Source: an uncultured Collinsella sp. (GTDB lineage Bacteria; Actinomycetota; Coriobacteriia; Coriobacteriales; Coriobacteriaceae). From it: a DNA stretch of 21,566 bases. Location of the stretch: contig CAUBQN010000014.1 in assembly GCA_958438125.1 (NCBI GenBank), positions 1-21,566 on the forward strand, in the 5' to 3' direction. The notes under the pieces are model-generated. The model was not told where the DNA came from, searched no databases, and was given only the letters and a program-made list of their open reading frames with translations. The first letter of the stretch is position 1; the number at the start of each line of letters is the position of its first letter. Below are positions 1 through 6,470 of this stretch, one piece after another. Both the position numbers and the translations under genes were made by a program.

Positions 1-60
1 TATTAAACCCCCCAAACCCCCCCCGGGGGGGGCGCTTCTCCCCCACGTGGGTTTGGGGTC
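1..60. repeat. C8G8 palindrome and flanking C/G-tract inverted repeats
   Basis: Bases 17-32 are a perfect 16-bp palindrome of eight C followed by eight G. A second inverted repeat pairs 10-19 (CCCCAAACCC) with 49-58 (GGGTTTGGGG), and 42-51 (CCCACGTGGG) is a 10-bp palindrome. Read on the minus strand, the G8 tract runs into TTTGGGGGGTTTAATA, so this could be a strong but unconventional terminator for leftward transcription, or a G-quadruplex-prone site. No coding sequence is visible here. Homopolymers of this length are also prone to sequencing error. Confidence 0.6.
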
Positions 61-90
61 CGGGTGGGGCCAGACGCGCCGCCGCTGTTT

Positions 91-148
91 GTGATCCGTT
101 TTCCTCCATCCCCTTCGGATCACGTGATCTGTTGGGGACGGAGGAAAA
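91..148. repeat. Nested inverted repeats with GTTGGGGACG core
   Basis: Three overlapping symmetries are visible. Bases 99-113 (TTTTCCTCCATCCCC) pair with 134-148 (GGGGACGGAGGAAAA), 14 of 15 matching. Bases 91-98 (GTGATCCG) pair perfectly with 116-123 (CGGATCAC). Bases 118-129 (GATCACGTGATC) are a perfect 12-bp palindrome. The stems share bases, so they would be mutually exclusive in a folded strand. The GTTGGGGACG core recurs in the inverted repeat at 9439-9490, suggesting a REP-like family. No gene overlaps. Confidence 0.6.
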
Positions 149-165
149 GGGACCATTTCGTAGGC

Positions 166-229
166 CCGTGGCCGCCTTGGAAACCGAATGATGGTACGAG
201 CATCCATTCGGCTTCCAAGGCGGCCACGG
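166..229 (-). terminator. Long 25-bp hairpin downstream of the MFS gene
   Basis: Bases 166-190 pair with 205-229 over 25 positions with one mismatch (A183 opposite C212, a G·U pair in the minus-strand RNA), leaving a 14-base loop. The hairpin begins 35 bases past the stop codon of the MFS gene. The sequence after it on the minus strand lacks a clean T-tract (GGCCTACGAAATGG), so it is either a weak terminator or 3' stabiliser, or a repeat element. Confidence 0.5.
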
Positions 230-264
230 ACAGAACAGGGCAAACAGAAAAGAGCGACGGACGT

Positions 265-1557
265 CTACTCCCCCGCCACGTTCGCGCGCAGCTTGGCGGC
301 GATGGGCTCGGATGCCAGCAGGAACACGAGCATGACCACGGAGCACGCCAGGCACACAATCCAGGTGCTCGCAAAGGAGCCCGTGGCATCGAACAGCACG
401 CCCGAGACAATGGCACCTACGGTGCCGCCGACCATCTCGAGCGAGGTGATGGTTCCCGTGACCTTGCCAAGGTCGGCCATGCCAAACTGCTTGGAAGCCG
501 CGATCGCGGGCGTGATGGTGCCCATGCACGTTCCGATACCAAAGCTCACAGCGGCGACTATAGGACCGAGGTCCGTCGTCGGGAAGCACAGCGCCACGCA
601 GGCGATAATGCACGCAACGGAGCCAAGGATATTGCCAAAGCGGTCGTAGATCGCACCGAGCGAAATCTTGGCAATAACGACGGTGACCATGTAGGCCGAA
701 AGTACGGTACCCGCCCACATGGGATCGTGACCGCCCGTGACAATCTTGGCGCCGTTGACGGTAACACTCGTCATGTTGGTGACCTGGTTGGGCAGGATGG
801 CGCCATTGACCAAGCCCATAAAGAGGAAGGCAACGACGAGCAGCCAAAACGCCGGGCTCTTCTTGATACGAGACCAGCCGACGCTAACCTCGGGCGCCAT
901 GTGCTCGTCCTTGTCGCCAACCGTCGAGACAGACGGATCGCCCGGGTTCTCGCCGAGCGGCTTGAGGCCGATCTCGGAAGGCTTGGTGCGGAAGGAATAG
1001 GCCGTGATGGGCAGTGCCGCCACAATGCAGACGGCAGCGAGTACAAGGAAAGCAGAGCGCCAGCCCACACTCACGATAAGCGAGCTCACAATGGGAGACA
1101 GAATAGCGCCGCCAAAGCCCGAGCCCGAAAGTGCGATGGAGATGGCAAGGCCTCGCTTGGCGGTAAACCAGTTGGCTGTCACCAGGCTAATGAGCAGACG
1201 GGTCGAGGCCACAGCGAAGCAGCCCGAAACGGCAAAGAGCACGTAGACCTGCCACAGCTCACCGACAAAGCTCATGCCGGCAAGCACCGCCGAGGTAGCG
1301 ATAACGGTGAGCGAGCCCAATACGCGGCCACTCACCTTATCGGCAACATGGCCGATAACGAGCGAACCCACGACACTCACCACGGTGGAGATGGCATTGG
1401 AGATGTTGTACTGGGCAAGGGAAATGCCCAGGTCGCTGACGATCAGCGGCTGGAACAGGCTCATGCAGTTGACGAAAATCGTGTAGCACGTGGCCATGAT
1501 CACGAAGCCGGAGATCACCACGAGCCAGCCGGGGAAGAACTTACGCTGCTGGGACAT
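265..1557 (-). CDS. MFS transporter, OFA (oxalate/formate antiporter-like) type
   Basis: The 430-residue protein is hydrophobic throughout, with about twelve membrane segments split 6+6 around a hydrophilic central loop at roughly residues 190-245. The sequence GHVADKVSGR at about 69-78 matches the MFS motif A between helices 2 and 3. The opening KFFPGWLVVISGF and the general layout resemble the oxalate/formate antiporter (OFA) branch; the substrate cannot be read from the sequence. The start is ATG at 1557, preceded by AAGGAG four bases upstream. It follows the M20 amidohydrolase gene in the same direction, but two hairpins (1585-1601 and 1614-1671) lie between them, so cotranscription is uncertain. 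Uptake or exchange of a small organic anion or hydrolysis product is plausible, by inference only. Confidence 0.85.
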   Translation of the reverse strand: MSQQRKFFPGWLVVISGFVIMATCYTIFVNCMSLFQPLIVSDLGISLAQYNISNAISTVVSVVGSLVIGHVADKVSGRVLGSLTVIATSAVLAGMSFVGELWQVYVLFAVSGCFAVASTRLLISLVTANWFTAKRGLAISIALSGSGFGGAILSPIVSSLIVSVGWRSAFLVLAAVCIVAALPITAYSFRTKPSEIGLKPLGENPGDPSVSTVGDKDEHMAPEVSVGWSRIKKSPAFWLLVVAFLFMGLVNGAILPNQVTNMTSVTVNGAKIVTGGHDPMWAGTVLSAYMVTVVIAKISLGAIYDRFGNILGSVACIIACVALCFPTTDLGPIVAAVSFGIGTCMGTITPAIAASKQFGMADLGKVTGTITSLEMVGGTVGAIVSGVLFDATGSFASTWIVCLACSVVMLVFLLASEPIAAKLRANVAGE

Positions 1558-1584
1558 ACTGCTCCTTATTTAACAGACGAATAG

Positions 1585-1601
1585 CCGGCGCCGGGCGCCG
1601 G
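1585..1601. repeat. GC-rich 7-bp hairpin upstream of the MFS gene
   Basis: CCGGCGC (1585-1591) and GCGCCGG (1595-1601) form a perfect 7-bp stem around a CGG loop. It sits about 28 bases before the MFS start codon, in its 5' leader, where it could affect translation or be a remnant of a terminator. No T-tract follows. Confidence 0.45.
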
Positions 1602-1613
1602 TAGTGCCCAAGA

Positions 1614-1671
1614 TTGCCTTGAAAGACAAGGGCATAGGCCTTACGGCCATGCCCGCAGGCTTGAAAGGCAA
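1614..1671 (-). terminator. Probable terminator of the M20 amidohydrolase gene
   Basis: An inner stem pairs 1630-1640 with 1645-1654 (GGGCAT-A-GGCC against GGCCATGCCC, one bulged base) around a four-base loop. An outer arm pair TTGCCTT (1614-1620) and AAGGCAA (1665-1671) can extend it. On the minus strand the inner stem is followed by TTGTCTTTC, an imperfect T-rich tail. It begins ten bases past the M20 gene stop codon. Confidence 0.55.
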
Positions 1672-1680
1672 GGTTGGGTG

Positions 1681-2979
1681 CTACCGGTGGTCGGCGATGT
1701 AGCCCAAAGCGACGGCGGTATAAGCCGCGGCACCGAGGGGAAGCTCGGCATCGTTAAAACGCGCCTTGGGATGGTGCTGGGCAAAGTGTTCGTCCGTGTC
1801 GGTTACGGCCGCGCCCACGGTAAAGTACGCACTCGGAATCTCGCTCGAGATAAGCGCGAAGTCCTCACTCGCCATGGCATGGAAAAGCGGCAAGAAAGCC
1901 GCCTTGGGCAGCACTGCGCCCACGTAGCCAAGCGACGCCTGAGTCATATCGCTGTCGAGCACAAGCGGCGGAACATCCGAAAGCGTCTCGATGGTCGCCG
2001 GCGTACGATATGTTGCGGCAACGCCGTTAACGACCTCCGCGATGCGGGTCTTGAGGTGAGCCATGAGCTCAACATCAAAGCCGCGCAGCGTTCCCTCGAG
2101 CACGCAGGTGTCGGGGATGACGTTGGCCGCCAAGCCGCCGGCAAACTTGCCAACGGTAAGCGCGACTTCCTTGGCCGCCGGCACCTCGCGGGAGATAAGC
2201 TCCTGGAGCGCCAGGTGCACATGCACGCCCGCCGTGATGGGGTCGATGCAAATCTCGGGGCTCGAGCCATGGCCGCCCTTGCCCTGAAGCGTGATGCGAA
2301 AACCGTACACGCCCGAAAGCGCCGGGCTGCCGTAGAGCACCAGGCCAAGCGGCGACTGGCTGTTGACATGCATGGCAAAGGCCGCCTGAGGGCGCGGGTT
2401 CTCGAGCAAGCCGTCGGCGATAGCGGCGCGAGCACCCTCAAAGGTTTCCTCGCCCGGCTGGAACAGCAACTTAACCGTGGCATTGGCGTCGACAAGCTCA
2501 GCCTCGCGGGCCTTGAGCAAACGGGCCGCACCGAGCAGGGCCGTCGCGTGCATATCGTGACCGCAAGCATGCATGCAGCCATTGGTGGATGCAAAGGGCT
2601 CGCCGGATTCCTCGACAACGGGCAGGGCATCCATGTCACCTCGGAGCATGACGACCGTTCCGGCCTGCTCGTCCTTGCACGTGCCATTGCCCTGAGCGGC
2701 CGCGGCCGCACCGGCACCGATCAGGCCAACGACGCAGGAACCGTCGACGAGCGTAGTATGGGGGATGTCCATCTCGTCCAGACGTGCCTGGATATAGGCA
2801 GACGTCTGCGGAAGATTGTTACCGAGCTCGGGCATCTGGTGTAGATCGTGTCGCCACGCAGCGAGCTCGTCTGCAAAAGCCTGAGCTTCTGCGACAAGAC
2901 CGTCACCGATAGCGGTCTGCGCCGTTGTGGTAGCCTGAGGCGCTGGTTGCGGTTGAAAATCGGACAGAGCTGGTGCCAT
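1681..2979 (-). CDS. M20-family amidohydrolase (aminoacylase/hippurate hydrolase-like, M20D)
   Basis: The 432-residue cytosolic metallohydrolase probably cleaves N-acyl amino acids or small amide conjugates. Family landmarks are RHDLHQMPELG (43-53), RGDMDALPVVEESGEPF (113-129), HACGHDMHAT (137-146, containing the expected Cys139/His141 metal ligands), QPGEE (174-178), HVNSQ (204-208) and GHGSSPE in the dimerisation/lid domain. This order is that of peptidase family M20D (IAA-amino acid hydrolase, HipO, AbgA/B). An Ala/Gly-rich stretch near 88-107 is a low-complexity insertion. The reading frame stays open to 3450, but ATG at 2979 has GGAGGG seven bases upstream and begins where family homology starts, so I use it. 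An inverted repeat (3010-3031) lies in its promoter region. Confidence 0.88.
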   Translation of the reverse strand: MAPALSDFQPQPAPQATTTAQTAIGDGLVAEAQAFADELAAWRHDLHQMPELGNNLPQTSAYIQARLDEMDIPHTTLVDGSCVVGLIGAGAAAAAQGNGTCKDEQAGTVVMLRGDMDALPVVEESGEPFASTNGCMHACGHDMHATALLGAARLLKAREAELVDANATVKLLFQPGEETFEGARAAIADGLLENPRPQAAFAMHVNSQSPLGLVLYGSPALSGVYGFRITLQGKGGHGSSPEICIDPITAGVHVHLALQELISREVPAAKEVALTVGKFAGGLAANVIPDTCVLEGTLRGFDVELMAHLKTRIAEVVNGVAATYRTPATIETLSDVPPLVLDSDMTQASLGYVGAVLPKAAFLPLFHAMASEDFALISSEIPSAYFTVGAAVTDTDEHFAQHHPKARFNDAELPLGAAAYTAVALGYIADHR

Positions 2980-3009
2980 AGATGCCCTCCAGTAACGTTT
3001 TTGCAGCAC

Positions 3010-3031
3010 GCACTTTGATAGCGTAAAGTGC
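3010..3031. promoter_or_regulatory. Inverted repeat upstream of the M20 gene, operator candidate
   Basis: GCACTTT (3010-3016) and AAAGTGC (3025-3031) are perfect inverted 7-mers separated by eight bases, 31-52 bases upstream of the amidohydrolase ATG and inside the only space where its promoter can lie. The next bases (3035-3045) contain GTACAACTGTA, which recurs upstream of the YhgE operon. A dimeric regulator site is plausible; no regulator gene is adjacent. Confidence 0.4.
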
Positions 3032-3055
3032 AAGGTACAACTGTAAGGGCATGAC

Positions 3056-3083
3056 ATAAAAAATGCGGCCCTGGGAGGGCGGC
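3056..3083 (-). terminator. Intrinsic terminator of the DMT transporter gene
   Basis: On the minus strand, GCCCT and AGGGC (3068-3072 and 3076-3080) form a GC stem with a three-base loop inside a GC-rich flank, followed by CGCATTTTTTATG. It starts about 13 bases after the exporter's stop codon. The stem is short but the T-run is good. Confidence 0.65.
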
Positions 3084-3095
3084 GCAACAAGTTGT

Positions 3096-4079
3096 TTACA
3101 ATTGCGGGTGTGATTTTCGGCGCAAGAAATCGAAATGCGTCTCGCTCAAGATAATCGACAGGAAGATGAGCGCGAAGCCGGCAAGCAGGCGCGAGGTGAG
3201 CGCCTCCCCCATCAGCAGCACCGAGAACAGCACACCCGAAGGCGACTCCATCGAAAGAAGCAGTGAGCCCGTCGAGGCGGGGACATGCGCCAGACCGACG
3301 TTTTGGACGAGCAGCGCCACGCATGTGCAGCCCACCGAGAGAAACGCCATCGCACTGATAAAGCTCGGCGTCCACACGGACAGAGGCACTTGGGTTTCGA
3401 ATAGCAGCGACGTTGCCAGGCTCAGCACGCCGTTGCCCACAAACATCCAAAACGTAATGACGTTGATGTCCATTTTGCGACCGTACTTGGCGGTCACCGC
3501 CATCTGGATGGCGAAGAAGACCGCACCCGCCAGCGTAATGACGTCACCGATGTTGAATTCAACGCTATCGAGCGCCACCAAACCAATGCCCGCCAAGCAC
3601 AGCAGCGCCGCGCCCAGGTTATAGCGGGTGAGTTTTTCGCCGCTCAGAAAATAGCTCGCGAACGGCACAAGGATGCAATACGTGCCCGTCAAAAAAGCAT
3701 TCTTGCCCGCCGTAGTATGTGCCAGACCGACCGTCTGCAACGCATAGGCCGCCCACATGAGCACGCCCATACTCAGGCCAACGATCAGGTTGCGAGCGTT
3801 GAGGTGCGCGATGATGCGTTTGTGGAAGACGGCAAACATGACCAACGCCGCGGGCAGAAAGCGTACATAGAGCAGCTCGAACACCGGAATGGTGTCGAGC
3901 GCGTCCTTCATAGTGGTAAAGGAGTAGCCCCAGATGACCGCCACCGAAAGGAGCAGAACCTTCCAGAACAGCGGAGAGCGTGCGCCGGCGCCGCGGAAGG
4001 TGCCGCCCGCGCCCAGGTCTTCACGGGCTACAGGGCTATCGGGCAAGTTTTCGATTTCGTTGGCAGCATATTGGGCCAT
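3096..4079 (-). CDS. DMT-superfamily EamA-type transporter
   Basis: The protein is 327 residues from the chosen start. After a hydrophilic N-terminal segment of about 35 residues it has around ten membrane helices in two EamA repeats. The typical first-helix motif VIWGYSFTTMKDAL is present, as is the second-repeat pattern AFLSVGCTCVALLVQNVGLAHVPASTGSLLLSMESPSGVL. EamA proteins usually export amino acids or other small metabolites; the substrate here is unknown. The frame opens at a GTG at 4094, but ATG at 4079 is preceded by GAGGAT at good spacing while the GTG has no ribosome binding site, so 4079 is preferred. It is followed by a terminator at 3056-3083. Its gene follows the YhgE pair, separated by the terminator at 4146-4183. 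Confidence 0.85.
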   Translation of the reverse strand: MAQYAANEIENLPDSPVAREDLGAGGTFRGAGARSPLFWKVLLLSVAVIWGYSFTTMKDALDTIPVFELLYVRFLPAALVMFAVFHKRIIAHLNARNLIVGLSMGVLMWAAYALQTVGLAHTTAGKNAFLTGTYCILVPFASYFLSGEKLTRYNLGAALLCLAGIGLVALDSVEFNIGDVITLAGAVFFAIQMAVTAKYGRKMDINVITFWMFVGNGVLSLATSLLFETQVPLSVWTPSFISAMAFLSVGCTCVALLVQNVGLAHVPASTGSLLLSMESPSGVLFSVLLMGEALTSRLLAGFALIFLSIILSETHFDFLRRKSHPQL

Positions 4080-4145
4080 GGAACATCCTCGCACTCAATC
4101 TGGGCGTGGTGTCCGCACGCGTATGGCTGCGTGCCGCCTCATGGT

Positions 4146-4183
4146 CAAATAAAAACAGGGCGCACCGGACCCCCGGCACGCCC
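4146..4183 (-). terminator. Strong intrinsic terminator of the YhgE gene pair
   Basis: On the minus strand an 11-bp stem (4173-4183 with 4158-4168, all paired, two G·U wobbles) closes a GGGT loop and is followed by TGTTTTTATTT. It lies about 100 bases past the stop of the second YhgE gene. The bases from 4184 to 4280 hold nothing else that I recognise. Confidence 0.85.
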
Positions 4184-4280
4184 CGCTACTGTAGCAACAA
4201 CCAAGCAGCCCGTGCAATTCACTACGCTAAAGCATCGGGTTGGAAGATCTCGATGTTCCGACGGCGTTTACGTTGCTGAA

Positions 4281-6470
4281 CTAAATCAATTTGGTTGACT
4301 CCAGTTTTTCGATGATCCAGTCGTTGGCTTTGATGACCGGGCGGCGGAAGACGACGCCCAGGGCCAGTGACGGAATCAGATAGCTCGCCAGAATGCCTAG
4401 CTCAATCCAATACTCCATATGGTAGGCACCGGCCATGGCGGCATGCATGGCGTTGATGCCGTGGGTGAACGGCAGGAACGGATAGATCGCCTGGAACACG
4501 GGGCCGGTCATCTCGATGGGGAACGTGCCGCCCGAACCGCCGACCTGCATGACCAGCAGCACAACGGCAAGCGCCTTGCCGATATCGCCAAACGAAACCG
4601 TAAGCGTGTAGACGATATTGGAGAACACGAGACTCGCGACCCAGCCCGCCAGCACAAACTGCAGCGGGTCGTCGCACTGGATGCCAAAGAACAGGATGTC
4701 GCCCGCACACACGAGCGTTGCCTGCAGCAGGGCCAGACCGCCAAAGAACAGGTAGCGGCCCAGGTAGATCTCGTGCAGGCGCACGGGGATGAGCTCGTTG
4801 ATAAGCTCATCGTCAACCGAGACCTTCATCATGGCCGCCAGCACAATCGAGCCCACCCAGAGCGACAGAATCGTGTAGAACGGTGCCATGGCCGAACCGT
4901 AGTTGCGGATCGGATAGACCGGCTTGCGATCGAGCGCGACGGGGCCGGAAAGCGACACGGCCAGACCCTCGGGATCATTGCCGATCATCGTCTTGATCGT
5001 AGCGAGGTCATCCGACATCAAGGCGCCGTCGAGCTCGTCCTTAAACGCACTGATCTTGTCCGACGCCTCGCCCAGCTGATCAGAAGCCTTGTTGACCAGC
5101 TTTGCAGCCTTGGAGAGGCCCTTTGCCAGCGAACCGGATGCGTCGGTCAGGCCAGCAACAGCACTATCCAGATCGTTCGAAATACCGTTCAGCGAATCCA
5201 AAACGCCCGAGATGGTCTTCTTGAGCTCCTTTGCCTTGGCCGAAAACGTAGAGTCGTAGTCAGTCTTAGCGCCCGAGATACCAGCCTTGGCATCCGCGAT
5301 TGCCTGATCGACCTCGGCACGCGACTTATTAACCTCTGCCATGCTGTCAGAGAGAGACTTCGCGGTGGCCGTCAAGTCCTTGGCGTTGTTGCGATACTCC
5401 ACAGCAATCCTGCTCAGCGATGTTGCCACAGACTTGAGGCTGTCCTGGAGTTTTTCGTCAGTCACCTGATCGGCAAAGCTGCGGAGCTGGTCGGCCGTGG
5501 CGTCGATATCGTCGGCACGCGTGTTGAGCGCCGCCGCGGCATCGTTGAGCTGGGACACTGTAAGGTCGACATGTTGATTCGCGGCATCAAATGCCTTCGC
5601 AAGCTCGGCGGACACGTTGTCAAACGAGCCCGCGCTTCCGTCAATCGCGGCATTGATGGCGTCGTTGGCGTCCTTCAGCGCTTCCTTGGAATCGCTAATA
5701 CCGCTCTTGACATGCTCCATCAGCTGCTTCGTTGACTCATCGACCGTGCCCGTCTGCTTGAGCATGCCGCTCGCCGACGTCAGCGAATCGGACGTGGAGC
5801 TCAAAATGCCCGCCAGCGACGAAGCATTTGCCCGAACGTCTCGCAGGTCCTCAATCGAATCGCCGAGCGTCGAGGACAGGTTGGCGATAAAGTTACCCAC
5901 CTGGTCGGTGCTCATGTAATCGAGCAGGCTGGACACCGTCTTAAGACCGATCGTCGTAATGGTCTCGGTAAAAGTTTTGTTAACCTGGCTCTGGACGGCG
6001 CTCGAACCCTTCTCGGTCACGATCTGCGCAATGGCGTTGGCCTTCTGATTCTCGTAGAACTCGATATCGGCATGCTTCACGTCGGTCGAGAAAAGCGTCA
6101 TCATGTCAGCGCTAAACGTTTTGGGGATAACGACGGCAGCATAGTACGCGCCCGACTTAACGCCCTCGATAGCCTTTTCGCGATCGTTGAGCACAACCCA
6201 ATCGAAGCTCTCGTTGCCGCGTAGGGTGGCGGTCACGTTTTCGCCCACGTTAACCTCGACGGGGATCAAATCGCTCTCGTAACCCTCATCGGTGTTGACC
6301 ACGGCGATCTTAAGATTGCCGGTGTTGCCGTACGGATCCCAGCTGCCGGCGATGTTAAACCACGCGTACAGACACGGCACGATAATGAGGCCCATCACGA
6401 CAATCAAGCCGATCACGGAGCGAGACACGTTTTGGACATCGCGCTTAAACAGATGCAGGATGTTCTTCAT
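4281..6470 (-). CDS. YhgE/Pip-family membrane protein (729 aa)
   Basis: The family hallmark follows the first membrane helix (about 18-38): LYAWFNIAGSWDPYGNT, then LKIAVVNTDEG. A long extracytoplasmic region (about 40-520) is rich in Ala/Ser/Asp heptads (coiled-coil character) with repeated SLSDSMA- and ASDQLGEASDK-like patterns. The C-terminal part from about 527 (APFYTILSLWVGS) has five or six membrane helices of the ABC-2-permease-like type. The family includes Lactococcus phage infection protein Pip, Bacillus YhgE and the type VII secretion component EsaA. Its molecular role is not settled, and no ESX/T7SS genes lie nearby. The ATG immediately follows the TAA of the upstream paralogue (TAAATG), with GGAGGTGAGG upstream, so the pair is translationally coupled. 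A strong terminator follows at 4146-4183. Confidence 0.85.
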   Translation of the reverse strand: MKNILHLFKRDVQNVSRSVIGLIVVMGLIIVPCLYAWFNIAGSWDPYGNTGNLKIAVVNTDEGYESDLIPVEVNVGENVTATLRGNESFDWVVLNDREKAIEGVKSGAYYAAVVIPKTFSADMMTLFSTDVKHADIEFYENQKANAIAQIVTEKGSSAVQSQVNKTFTETITTIGLKTVSSLLDYMSTDQVGNFIANLSSTLGDSIEDLRDVRANASSLAGILSSTSDSLTSASGMLKQTGTVDESTKQLMEHVKSGISDSKEALKDANDAINAAIDGSAGSFDNVSAELAKAFDAANQHVDLTVSQLNDAAAALNTRADDIDATADQLRSFADQVTDEKLQDSLKSVATSLSRIAVEYRNNAKDLTATAKSLSDSMAEVNKSRAEVDQAIADAKAGISGAKTDYDSTFSAKAKELKKTISGVLDSLNGISNDLDSAVAGLTDASGSLAKGLSKAAKLVNKASDQLGEASDKISAFKDELDGALMSDDLATIKTMIGNDPEGLAVSLSGPVALDRKPVYPIRNYGSAMAPFYTILSLWVGSIVLAAMMKVSVDDELINELIPVRLHEIYLGRYLFFGGLALLQATLVCAGDILFFGIQCDDPLQFVLAGWVASLVFSNIVYTLTVSFGDIGKALAVVLLVMQVGGSGGTFPIEMTGPVFQAIYPFLPFTHGINAMHAAMAGAYHMEYWIELGILASYLIPSLALGVVFRRPVIKANDWIIEKLESTKLI

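Noticed and set aside
64..1584. 506-codon plus-strand reading frame opposite the MFS gene
   Set aside because: It is antisense to a clear transporter; its product is an Arg/His/Gly-rich string without family features, as expected from GC-rich codon bias.
2980..3450. N-terminal extension of the M20 amidohydrolase
   Set aside because: The open frame runs antisense-like through the DMT gene and its terminator; a strong ribosome binding site and family homology begin at 2979.
4419..5735. 438-codon plus-strand frame opposite the 729-residue YhgE gene
   Set aside because: Antisense shadow of a membrane protein with all family hallmarks.
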